Part shown: piece after piece, positions 1 through 5,307 of the stretch
Layout of the letters: each line of letters opens with the position of its first letter
Position numbering within the stretch: position 1 is the first letter of the stretch
NCBI GenBank assembly: GCA_964403565.1
Contig: CAYOFV010000040.1
Coordinates: 1 to 10,918, forward strand
Direction: 5' to 3'
From: Thioglobus_B sp964403565
GTDB lineage: Bacteria; Pseudomonadota; Gammaproteobacteria; PS1; Pseudothioglobaceae
Length of the DNA: 10,918 nt
Made by a program: the position numbers and the translations under genes
The notes under the pieces: model-generated
The model's input: only the letters and a program-made list of their open reading frames with translations
Told to the model about the DNA's origin: nothing
The model's database searches: none

Positions 1-29
1 TGGCAAAACTGGTAGTTATCAAAGCAAAG

Positions 30-55
30 AAACCACCCTTTGGGGTGGTTTTTTT
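30..55 (+). terminator. Intrinsic terminator of a gene upstream of the window
   Basis: An 8-bp stem (31-38 with 43-50, AACCACCC/GGGTGGTT) with a 4-nt loop is followed directly by a run of seven T (49-55). It ends the transcript of a gene lying mostly outside the window; one frame reads to a stop at 13-15, which could be that gene's end, but too little is visible to name it. The 26-nt element is repeated with one mismatch at 418-443. Confidence 0.85.
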
Positions 56-66
56 ACACCAAACCA

Positions 67-103
67 CATAATATGTTTCTTGGGGACATATATTTATAAA
101 GGA
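67..103 (+). promoter_or_regulatory. Possible promoter and operator-like inverted repeat before the small exported protein gene
   Basis: CATAAT (67-72) is a candidate -10, and a 6-bp inverted repeat ATATGT (71-76) / ACATAT (86-91) with a 9-nt spacer overlaps or follows it. No good -35 is visible because the upstream terminator occupies that place. AAGGA (99-103) is the ribosome-binding site for the ATG at 111. The repeat may be an operator or a leader hairpin; the sequence alone does not decide. Confidence 0.3.
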
Positions 104-110
104 AAATATT

Positions 111-398
111 ATGAAAAAAATTATCACTACTGCAATATTTATTACATCAACATCTGTGTTTGCTGATTTTCATTCAGCTGATTACGATTGGAATAATGAC
201 AAACCACAAGAGACTGTAACAACATATTCACAGCTTGCCATTTCACCAGTTTTTACAAACAAGAGATTTACTAATCTTGAGCCACAAAAGCAATTTGCTT
301 ACAGATATAAGAAAGACAATGGTTTTTTTGGCTATAACCCATATAATTATTTCGACCCAAGATGGGCTATGGAAGAGATGAATAATATGATTGACTAG
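111..398 (+). CDS. Small secreted/periplasmic protein of unknown function
   Basis: A 95-residue protein with a clear Sec signal peptide: MKK start, hydrophobic core (residues 4-14), and a likely cleavage after VFA (residue 18), leaving about 77 mature residues. The mature part is polar at first (DFHSADYDWNND), and rich in Tyr, Phe, Asn and Pro near the end (FFGYNPYNYFDPRW), finishing with an acidic, Met-rich tail. It has no cysteines, no further membrane segment and no domain I recognise. The aromatic Gly/Tyr/Asn/Pro tail faintly recalls sulfur-globule envelope proteins of sulfur-oxidising bacteria, but the repeats typical of those are absent, so this is only a hint. The gene has its own ribosome-binding site (AAGGA at 99-103) and terminators on both sides, so it is a single-gene unit. 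The coding call is supported by the signal peptide and the position of the elements around it. Confidence 0.75.
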   Translation: MKKIITTAIFITSTSVFADFHSADYDWNNDKPQETVTTYSQLAISPVFTNKRFTNLEPQKQFAYRYKKDNGFFGYNPYNYFDPRWAMEEMNNMID

Positions 399-417
399 TG
401 TTTTCTGACCTAATTCA

Positions 418-443
418 AAACCACCCTTTGTGGTGGTTTTTTT
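418..443 (+). terminator. Intrinsic terminator after the small exported protein gene
   Basis: A 9-bp stem AAAACCACC (417-425) with GGTGGTTTT (432-440) runs into seven T (437-443), starting 19 nt after the stop codon. It separates the small gene from the yhcC-ubiUV promoter. The 26 nt at 418-443 match 30-55 at 25 of 26 positions. Confidence 0.88.
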
Positions 444-467
444 GTTTATAAAATAAAATTGAATTTA

Positions 468-509
468 TTGATTTTAGTCAAATCAAATATCATCAATAAC
501 CACTACAAT
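468..509 (+). promoter_or_regulatory. Predicted FNR/Anr-activated promoter of yhcC-ubiU-ubiV
   Basis: TTGATTTTAGTCAA at 468-481 fits the FNR/Anr pattern TTGAT-N4-ATCAA with one change (G for A), a common variant. TACAAT at 504-509 is a near-perfect -10, placing transcription start near 516, which is 41.5 bp from the centre of the box (474.5). This is the class II FNR activation geometry, and no -35 is visible, as expected. The same motif with the same spacing occurs before the oxygenase gene and nrdD in this window. In E. coli ubiUV is known to be FNR-controlled, which agrees. Confidence 0.75.
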
Positions 510-528
510 TAATTTCTTTTGTTTTTAG

Positions 529-1446
529 TTGGTTTTTCTTTTGCTTTCAGAATATGTAAACACTTTAGGACAAGATCTGCTTAAAACTTATGGGGAAAGG
601 GTTCACAAAGTTGCAATAGATGCAGGATTAAGTTGTCCGAATAGAGATGGCTCAAAAGGTATTGGCGGTTGTACATTTTGTAACAACTCGACTTTTAGTC
701 CAAATGGCAGAGAGCCTGATACTATTCTTAAGCAAATCCAAAATGGCCGTGAAGTTATTTCTAAACGTACAGGTGCAAAAAAATATATTGCTTATTTTCA
801 AGCCTACACCAACACATATGCAGATATTCAAACTCTACGACAAATGTATGCTACAGCCTTAGGGCAAAGCGATGTAGTTGGACTATCTGTGGGCACTAGA
901 CCTGATTGTGTGCCCGATGAAACACTTGAGCTGTTGCTTGAATATCAAAATCAAGGCTTTGAGGTGTGGTTAGAGCTTGGTCTGCAATCTGCGTTTGATT
1001 CTACTCTGAAGCGGGTTAATCGTGGTCATGGGTTTAAAGAGTATAAAGACACTTTACTTAAAGCTAGAGCAAAAGGCATAAAGGTCTGTACACATTTAAT
1101 TATTGGTCTGCCGGGTGAAGACACTTTACATTACAAGTCAACACTTAATCAAGTGCTTGAGCTTGGAGTTGATGGACTGAAGTTCCACCCTTTGCATGTA
1201 GTTAAAGGCACACAACTTGCTAACGAATATCGAAAAGGGGAATACAAACCCATAACTATGGATCACTATACTCAGGTTGTTGCTGAATTAGTAACAATGG
1301 CACCCAGTGATATGATCTATCATCGCTTAACTGGCACAGCAAATGAAAGCCAGTTATTGGCGCCAAAATGGTGTTCAAAAAAGTGGGAAGTGTTAAATAG
1401 TATTGAGCATAAGTTAAAACGTAAAGAGAAGATATTATGGAATTAG
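529..1446 (+). CDS. yhcC: YhcC-type (TIGR01212) radical SAM protein
   Basis: An Elp3-like radical SAM protein of 305 residues, similar along its whole length to E. coli YhcC. The iron-sulfur cluster motif is the family's wide form, CPNRDG-x6-CTFC (Cys36, Cys48, Cys51), followed by conserved AYFQAYTNT, GLSVGTRPDCVPD, VWLELGLQ, HLIIGLPGE, FHPLHVVKG and YHRLTGTA blocks. The E. coli protein has no firmly established role that I know of; the Bacillus relative YtqA has been linked to tRNA wobble-uridine modification, so a tRNA role is possible. There is no ATG start: TTG at 529 is the longest option, but TTG at 541 aligns better with the YhcC N-terminus and leaves room for a weak ribosome site (AGTTGG, 527-532). 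The 3' end overlaps ubiU by 10 nt, so the two are translationally linked. It is the first gene of an FNR-type operon, which suggests use under oxygen limitation. Confidence 0.93.
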   Translation: MVFLLLSEYVNTLGQDLLKTYGERVHKVAIDAGLSCPNRDGSKGIGGCTFCNNSTFSPNGREPDTILKQIQNGREVISKRTGAKKYIAYFQAYTNTYADIQTLRQMYATALGQSDVVGLSVGTRPDCVPDETLELLLEYQNQGFEVWLELGLQSAFDSTLKRVNRGHGFKEYKDTLLKARAKGIKVCTHLIIGLPGEDTLHYKSTLNQVLELGVDGLKFHPLHVVKGTQLANEYRKGEYKPITMDHYTQVVAELVTMAPSDMIYHRLTGTANESQLLAPKWCSKKWEVLNSIEHKLKRKEKILWN

Positions 1447-2426
1447 TTTGTCCTGCTGGAAACCTTCCGGCATTAAAAACAGCAATTGATAATGGTGCAG
1501 ATACAGTTTATATTGGCTTTGGAGACGATACTAACGCGCGTCACTTTGCAGGTTTAAATTTTAATGAGGAGCGTGCTTTGCAGGGGACTGAATATGCACA
1601 TGCTCGAGGAAGAAAAGTATATGTTGCTATTAATACCTATCCTCAGCCATCAGGATGGCAAAGGTGGACGGAGGCTATAGACCGTGCGGCTAGAATTGGT
1701 GTTGATGCGGTTATTCTTGCTGATATTGGGCTTATGGAATATGCATATTCAAACCACCCCAAACTAAAATTACATTTATCAGTTCAAGGATCTGCAACAA
1801 GCTATGAAGCTTTGAATTTTTATCAAGAAAACTTTAATATTAAACGTGCAGTATTGCCAAGGGTGCTATCTGTTGCCCAAGTTAAAAGGGTTATAGACAA
1901 TACTAGTGTTGAAATTGAAGTGTTTGGTTTTGGTTCTTTATGCGTTATGGTAGAAGGCAGGTGTATTTTGTCATCATATGCAACTGGGCGTTCGCCCAAT
2001 ACCTATGGAGCCTGTTCTCCAGCATCGCATGTGGAATATATTGATAATGAATATAGTTTAGAAACTCGTCTTGGTGGTGTACTTATAGATTCTTATACAA
2101 AAGATGAAATTGCTGGATACCCTACTCTATGTAAAGGCAGATTTGAAACTATGGGAGATGTTGGTTATGCTTTAGAGGAGCCTACTAGTTTAAATACTTT
2201 GGATATTTTGCCAGAGCTTAAAGATATCGGGGTTGTGGCAATTAAAATTGAAGGCAGGCAACGCTCGCCTGCATATATAAAAACCGTTGCAAAAACCTGG
2301 TCAGAGGCCTTGAAAGAGCTTGATAAGGGGGGCTATCATACAAAATCTGAATGGTCTAGTGCACTTGACAAAGTTTCTGAGGGTTTTCAGACCACACTTG
2401 GAGCTTATTCAAGGAGTTGGCAATGA
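1437..2426 (+). CDS. ubiU: UbiU, O2-independent ubiquinone hydroxylation protein (peptidase U32 family)
   Basis: A 329-residue protein very close to E. coli UbiU (331 residues), from MELVCPAGNLPALKTAI to TTLGAYSRSWQ. The four cysteines that hold the [4Fe-4S] cluster in E. coli are present at the same positions: Cys169 and Cys176 (GSLCVMVEGRC), Cys193 (GACSP) and Cys232 (YPTLCKGR). UbiU works as a heterodimer with UbiV, replacing the O2-dependent flavin hydroxylases in ubiquinone synthesis when oxygen is absent. The U32 'peptidase' family name is historical; no peptidase activity is implied. The ATG lies inside the end of yhcC, and the stop overlaps the ubiV start (ATGA), giving coupled translation and a matched amount of the two partners. 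GAGAAG just upstream (1426-1431) can serve as ribosome-binding site. Confidence 0.97.
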   Translation: MELVCPAGNLPALKTAIDNGADTVYIGFGDDTNARHFAGLNFNEERALQGTEYAHARGRKVYVAINTYPQPSGWQRWTEAIDRAARIGVDAVILADIGLMEYAYSNHPKLKLHLSVQGSATSYEALNFYQENFNIKRAVLPRVLSVAQVKRVIDNTSVEIEVFGFGSLCVMVEGRCILSSYATGRSPNTYGACSPASHVEYIDNEYSLETRLGGVLIDSYTKDEIAGYPTLCKGRFETMGDVGYALEEPTSLNTLDILPELKDIGVVAIKIEGRQRSPAYIKTVAKTWSEALKELDKGGYHTKSEWSSALDKVSEGFQTTLGAYSRSWQ

Positions 2427-3331
2427 AAATATCTGTTGGACCTATTTATTTTTATTGGCCAAAGCAAAGAGTTATTGATTTTTATAAAAAAATCGCCAAT
2501 TCAAAAGCAGATATTGTATATCTGGGTGAAGTGGTTTGCTCTAAACGCAAAGAATTAAGGTTTGAAGACTGGTTAAATATTGCTAGTGAATTAGAAGCTA
2601 GCGGTAAAGAGGTGGTGTTATCAACTTTAACATTGTTAGAGGCTGATTCTGAGCTGAGGCGTATGAGAAGAATATCCCAAGAAAGTAAGTATATGATAGA
2701 AGCAAATGATTTTGCTGCTATAAGCCTTGCCAGTAAAGAGTCTAAAGGCTTTATTGTGGGGCCAAGTGTTAATGTATATAACGCAAACAGCCTGAACTTT
2801 TTAAAAAGCAAAGGCATGAAGCGCTGGTGTTTTCCAGTTGAGTTGTCAAAAAACACTTTACAAGATATGATTGTTCATAAAGATGATGATTTAGAGGTTG
2901 AAGTTTTTGCTTTTGGTAAATTACCTCTAGCCTTTTCTGCACGTTGTTTTACCGCTAGAGCTTATGATCTTGATAAGGATGATTGTCAGTATAAGTGTAT
3001 TATGCATAGTGATGGCATGTTGTTGTCAACTAAAGAAGACGAGGAGTTTTTAACTATCAACGGCATACAGACAATGTCAAACGATACTTTTAATTTAATT
3101 AATCAGATTGATGATATGCGTAATATTGGTGTAGATGTTGTGCGCATAAGTCCTCAAAGCAAAAACACCGATAAGATTGTTAATACATTTAAAGATTTAA
3201 GTTTAAATAACATCAATAAAGACAATGCCAAAAAGCAGTTAGACAACTTATCATCTAGTGCTTTTTGTGATGGTTATTGGTTTGAAAGCCCTGGCATGAA
3301 AAACATTGAGCTTGAAAATATAGACAATTAA
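2423..3331 (+). CDS. ubiV: UbiV, partner of UbiU in O2-independent ubiquinone synthesis
   Basis: A U32-family protein of 302 residues, slightly longer than E. coli UbiV (292). The start is taken as ATG at 2423, which overlaps the ubiU stop (ATGA) and sits 6 nt after a strong AAGGAG (2411-2416); a TTG two codons earlier is less likely. The cluster cysteines are recognisable: Cys39 (YLGEVVC), Cys175 (SARC), Cys188 and Cys192 (DCQYKC), with the same 13- and 4-residue spacings as E. coli Cys180/193/197. It lacks the U32 collagenase-like features that would suggest proteolysis. With UbiU it forms the [4Fe-4S] heterodimer needed for anaerobic ring hydroxylation, aided by UbiT, encoded at 4614-5102 on the other strand. 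The 3' end overlaps the oxygenase gene tail-to-tail by 4 nt (3328-3331), with no terminator visible between them. Confidence 0.96.
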   Translation: MKISVGPIYFYWPKQRVIDFYKKIANSKADIVYLGEVVCSKRKELRFEDWLNIASELEASGKEVVLSTLTLLEADSELRRMRRISQESKYMIEANDFAAISLASKESKGFIVGPSVNVYNANSLNFLKSKGMKRWCFPVELSKNTLQDMIVHKDDDLEVEVFAFGKLPLAFSARCFTARAYDLDKDDCQYKCIMHSDGMLLSTKEDEEFLTINGIQTMSNDTFNLINQIDDMRNIGVDVVRISPQSKNTDKIVNTFKDLSLNNINKDNAKKQLDNLSSSAFCDGYWFESPGMKNIELENIDN

Positions 3332-4245
3332 ATACATACGTCTGTATCGGCCAATCTATCAAAATAGCGTGCTCGATAGTAATGACGTTTATTTTTTTCA
3401 CTATCAGTAAACGCCGCCCTATCGTGTAATACATTGTTGCTAATTAGCCCCATGCCTGGCTCGAGCAAGCCTTTAAATACATATTGAGACTTATCATCAT
3501 TAAGTGTTTTCTCTAAATAGTTTAGAGCTTCTTGAGCAATAGTATTTTTTGACCATTCAATATTGCGTTTTCTAGCGGTGTAGCGCATATGTAAATTGCC
3601 ATTATTGGTTATGCTGAATACAGGCCCTGAGCGGTCTGGTCTAATACTGCCATCAGCTTCTGTTCCTGCTGGAATAGTCATAACATCATCCTGCATAAGT
3701 GCTTTTATATAGTCAGGATTTTTTTCACGCAGTAGAATATATGCAATTTCGTGATCCATAAGCTGGTTTTCACCACCCGTAGCTGCCTTTTGTACAACAT
3801 GCAGATTAAGCGCATGGATTTGCTTATTCTGAGCATTGTAATAGCCATCTGTATGCCAATTAATCATTTTGTTAGTATATGGAATATATTTTTTACGAAT
3901 ACCACTATCTACTACTGTAAGCGAGGTTAAACCGTTATCATCAGCAAGCCAGTTTTTGTTTAATTGCCCTAGGCCAAATTTATTAGCTATAGCAATTGGG
4001 ATTTCGGGCGATGGGTCGGTGCCGGTGTTGCCAACATAAATAGCCATATTGGCCTTTTGTGTTAAATTTAATAGTGCTTTATATTCATTACTGCTAAGAT
4101 TTCTTGGATCTTGAACTTCTACTAACAAGTCAGCAATACTTTGAGGATGTTGGGTTAATTTTTCATCTCTATATCTTTTGTACAAATCTTCATTGTTAAA
4201 TAAAAAAGGCGACTGTAGATTATTAGATATTTTTTGAGTTTGCAT
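3328..4245 (-). CDS. TauD/TfdA-like Fe(II)/2-oxoglutarate-dependent oxygenase, substrate unknown
   Basis: A 305-residue protein of the TauD/TfdA (clavaminate synthase-like) fold. The iron-binding triad is visible: His131 and Asp133 in NWHTDG, and His274 in NNVLHDRAAF; Arg287 or Arg291 in the following RHYYRARYF is the likely 2-oxoglutarate carboxylate ligand. The TGGENQLMDHEIAY block after the HTD motif and MRYTARKRNIEW before the distal His are typical of this group. Enzymes of this kind couple 2-oxoglutarate decarboxylation to hydroxylation of a substrate and consume O2; I cannot infer the substrate. The ATG at 4245 follows AAGGA at a 7-nt spacing. It is the third gene on the minus strand after ubiT and the 87-residue gene, yet has its own FNR-type promoter at 4275-4315. 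An O2-using enzyme beside and co-controlled with O2-independent ubiquinone genes is unexpected; it may act in microaerobic conditions. Confidence 0.88.
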   Translation of the reverse strand: MQTQKISNNLQSPFLFNNEDLYKRYRDEKLTQHPQSIADLLVEVQDPRNLSSNEYKALLNLTQKANMAIYVGNTGTDPSPEIPIAIANKFGLGQLNKNWLADDNGLTSLTVVDSGIRKKYIPYTNKMINWHTDGYYNAQNKQIHALNLHVVQKAATGGENQLMDHEIAYILLREKNPDYIKALMQDDVMTIPAGTEADGSIRPDRSGPVFSITNNGNLHMRYTARKRNIEWSKNTIAQEALNYLEKTLNDDKSQYVFKGLLEPGMGLISNNVLHDRAAFTDSEKNKRHYYRARYFDRLADTDVCI

Positions 4246-4274
4246 ATGTCTATCCTTAAGGCAAAAAAGAATAG

Positions 4275-4315
4275 ATTTTAATTATGAAATATTAAATAGC
4301 CTTGATGGATGTCAA
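4275..4315 (-). promoter_or_regulatory. Predicted FNR/Anr-activated promoter of the oxygenase gene
   Basis: Read on the minus strand, TTGACATCCATCAA (4315-4302) matches the FNR/Anr pattern with one deviation; on the plus strand it is TTGAT-GGAT-GTCAA. TAAAAT (4280-4275) is a good -10, giving a start near 4268 and a box centre at about -40.5. The resulting leader is about 22 nt and contains the AAGGA ribosome site. The box abuts the stop codon of the 87-residue gene, so the oxygenase can be transcribed independently of ubiT. Confidence 0.7.
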
Positions 4316-4579
4316 TTAAAGCAAATTATTTTTGTCAAGTACTTTATGTATTTTTTTGGCTGTCTTTGCTAGCTTGTTTAAGTCATTAAGAGTTGGGATT
4401 TCGTTATTATCAAGTTTGTATTCCCACTGATCAATCTCAACCGCTAAAAAATCAACCAATTTAAGCGAGCATCCAGAACATGTATCGGAACAAAAGTCAC
4501 TATCTACACTGTCAAAAGGCAGGGTGTCTTTTATCTGCGCAATAAGGTTGCGCATGGCTTGCGTAGTATTTGGTTTCAC
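4316..4579 (-). CDS. Small CxxxCxxC-motif protein between ubiT and the oxygenase
   Basis: An 87-residue soluble protein with no signal peptide or membrane segment and no domain I can name. Its one striking feature is Cys30-x3-Cys34-x2-Cys37 (FCSDTCSGC), followed by KLVDFLAVEIDQWEYKL and a lysine-rich C-terminal helix (LNDLNKLAKTAKKIHKVL). The spacing equals that of radical SAM clusters, but the protein is far too small to be such an enzyme; metal or [4Fe-4S] binding, or a redox role, is possible. The longest frame starts with GTG at 4579; an in-frame ATG at 4555 would remove eight residues, and neither has a clear ribosome-binding site. It follows ubiT by 34 nt, within which an imperfect hairpin (4591-4615) lies, so it is probably co-transcribed and may serve the UbiU/UbiV iron-sulfur pathway. 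That role is inferred only from position and the cysteines. Confidence 0.72.
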   Translation of the reverse strand: MKPNTTQAMRNLIAQIKDTLPFDSVDSDFCSDTCSGCSLKLVDFLAVEIDQWEYKLDNNEIPTLNDLNKLAKTAKKIHKVLDKNNLL

Positions 4580-4613
4580 GTGAATAGCTTAACACTTAAT
4601 TTTGATAATTGTG

Positions 4614-5102
4614 TTATTTATTGCACCAATTGTCACGTAAAAACGGATATATTTTGGCTAGAATATTGTCTGAGAGTTTTGCTATCTTGCTTGAATCTGT
4701 ATCAAAGGCATCTAAAAAGTTCTTAACATACAGGCCTAATTCGGTAGATCCTTGCATAGTAATTTTTCTTTGAAAAAATAAAGTATCAGGGTCTTTTTCT
4801 TTGGCAATCATTGAGAGAAAGTCACACGAGTTTGCACTTATACGCAGACTGGATATATGTTCATTATCAGCACAAATGATTTTGCCTTTATTAAGACTTA
4901 GGCAAAAAGATACATTAAGATCGTTTATTTTTATAAATACCCACTTATTGGTTAAAAAATCAAGCTCACCATCAGTTATAGATTGAGAGAACGCTTGGTT
5001 AAACACAGTGCTAATTGTTTTATTGCTAATAGATCTAGGAATTAGCAATAAAGGCGAAGGCAGGTTTAACAAAGCTGGCTTGATAGAACTAACTACACTC
5101 AT
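4614..5102 (-). CDS. ubiT: UbiT, SCP2-domain accessory factor for O2-independent ubiquinone synthesis
   Basis: A 162-residue SCP2 (sterol carrier) domain protein similar to E. coli UbiT (174 residues). Matching blocks include FNQAFSQSITDGELDFL, the KDPDTLFFQRKI segment and the GSTELGLYVKNFLDA stretch near residues 115-131. UbiT binds isoprenoid lipid intermediates and is required with UbiU-UbiV for anaerobic ubiquinone formation; it stands in for UbiJ of the aerobic pathway. Here it is divergent from nrdD and heads a minus-strand unit with the 87-residue protein and the oxygenase. The ATG at 5102 gives the family's normal N-terminus (an amphipathic stretch before the SCP2 domain), although no Shine-Dalgarno sequence is visible before it. 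A weak FNR-type box at 5161-5174 is suitably placed for its promoter; the stronger box at 5198-5211 could also act. Confidence 0.93.
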   Translation of the reverse strand: MSVVSSIKPALLNLPSPLLLIPRSISNKTISTVFNQAFSQSITDGELDFLTNKWVFIKINDLNVSFCLSLNKGKIICADNEHISSLRISANSCDFLSMIAKEKDPDTLFFQRKITMQGSTELGLYVKNFLDAFDTDSSKIAKLSDNILAKIYPFLRDNWCNK

Positions 5103-5132
5103 TTTTGTACAGTTTTTAATAAATAACTTCTA

Positions 5133-5174
5133 ATTTTAATAAAAACTCTTAATTAATTACTTAACCAAAATCAA
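5133..5174 (-). promoter_or_regulatory. Possible FNR-type promoter of ubiT
   Basis: TTAAC-CAAA-ATCAA (5161-5174, plus strand) has one perfect FNR half and one degenerate half (two mismatches). On the minus strand TAAAAT (5138-5133) is a plausible -10, placing the start near 5126, exactly 41.5 bp from the box centre (5167.5). The geometry repeats that of the three stronger sites here, but the region is very AT-rich and chance is a real alternative. Confidence 0.42.
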
Positions 5175-5197
5175 TTTATGAAAAAAAATTAAAAAAA

Positions 5198-5240
5198 TTG
5201 ATCTGCGTCAATACACCACTATATATAGTTGTTTTATAAT
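5198..5240 (+). promoter_or_regulatory. Predicted FNR/Anr-activated promoter of the nrdD operon
   Basis: TTGATCTGCGTCAA (5198-5211), extended to the perfect inverted repeat ATTGA-N6-TCAAT (5197-5212), is a strong FNR/Anr box. A perfect TATAAT lies at 5235-5240, so transcription should start near 5246, 41.5 bp from the box centre at 5204.5 (class II arrangement). A -35 is lacking, as expected for an activator-dependent promoter. Anr/Dnr control of nrdDG is known in Pseudomonas. The leader is about 60 nt and includes AGGGGA (5298-5303) before the nrdD ATG. Confidence 0.8.
5216..5231 (+). promoter_or_regulatory. NrdR box 1 of the nrdD promoter
   Basis: CCACTATATATAGTTG fits the NrdR consensus acaCwAtATaTwGtgt at 13 of 16 positions, with the central CTATATATAGT perfect. 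It lies between the FNR box and the -10, where bound NrdR would block RNA polymerase. NrdR represses ribonucleotide reductase genes when dATP is plentiful. Confidence 0.75.
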
Positions 5241-5246
5241 TTAAAA

Positions 5247-5262
5247 ACACTAGATGTAGTAT
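5247..5262 (+). promoter_or_regulatory. NrdR box 2 of the nrdD promoter
   Basis: ACACTAGATGTAGTAT matches the NrdR consensus at 13 of 16 positions. Its centre is exactly 31 bp (about three helical turns) from that of box 1, the usual pair spacing, and the two boxes bracket the -10 at 5235-5240. Part of it also forms a CTAGAT/ATCTAG inverted repeat with 5265-5270. Confidence 0.65.
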
Positions 5263-5307
5263 TAATCTAGATGAGGAGAAAATTAATAATAATCTATAGG
5301 GGAAGAT

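Larger units (their letters stand above)
30..443. repeat. Pair of near-identical 26-nt terminator repeats flanking the small exported protein gene
   Basis: Positions 30-55 and 418-443 are direct repeats identical at 25 of 26 positions (the single change is G43 versus T431). Each is a complete intrinsic terminator. They bound a 388-bp single-gene unit. Possible origins are a tandem gene duplication in which the upstream copy lies outside the window, a widely used terminator type in this genome, or recombination of a cassette; the window alone does not discriminate. Confidence 0.7.

Noticed and set aside
3..71. Open frame running through the first terminator (ending at 69-71)
   Set aside because: It would have to translate through the terminator stem and T-run, which is very unlikely for a real gene end.
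2482..2856. A 124-codon minus-strand open frame opposite ubiV
   Set aside because: It is inside ubiV, which is conserved with its cluster cysteines; the opposite frame has no recognisable protein features.
1437..3331. UbiU and UbiV as U32-family collagenase-like peptidases
   Set aside because: The four cluster cysteines of each protein match E. coli UbiU and UbiV in position and spacing, and the overlapping gene pair is diagnostic; the peptidase name is a legacy label.
3332..3347. ATACA/TGTAT inverted repeat as a terminator between ubiV and the oxygenase gene
   Set aside because: The stem is only 5 A/T-rich pairs, there is no T-run, and it lies inside the oxygenase coding region.
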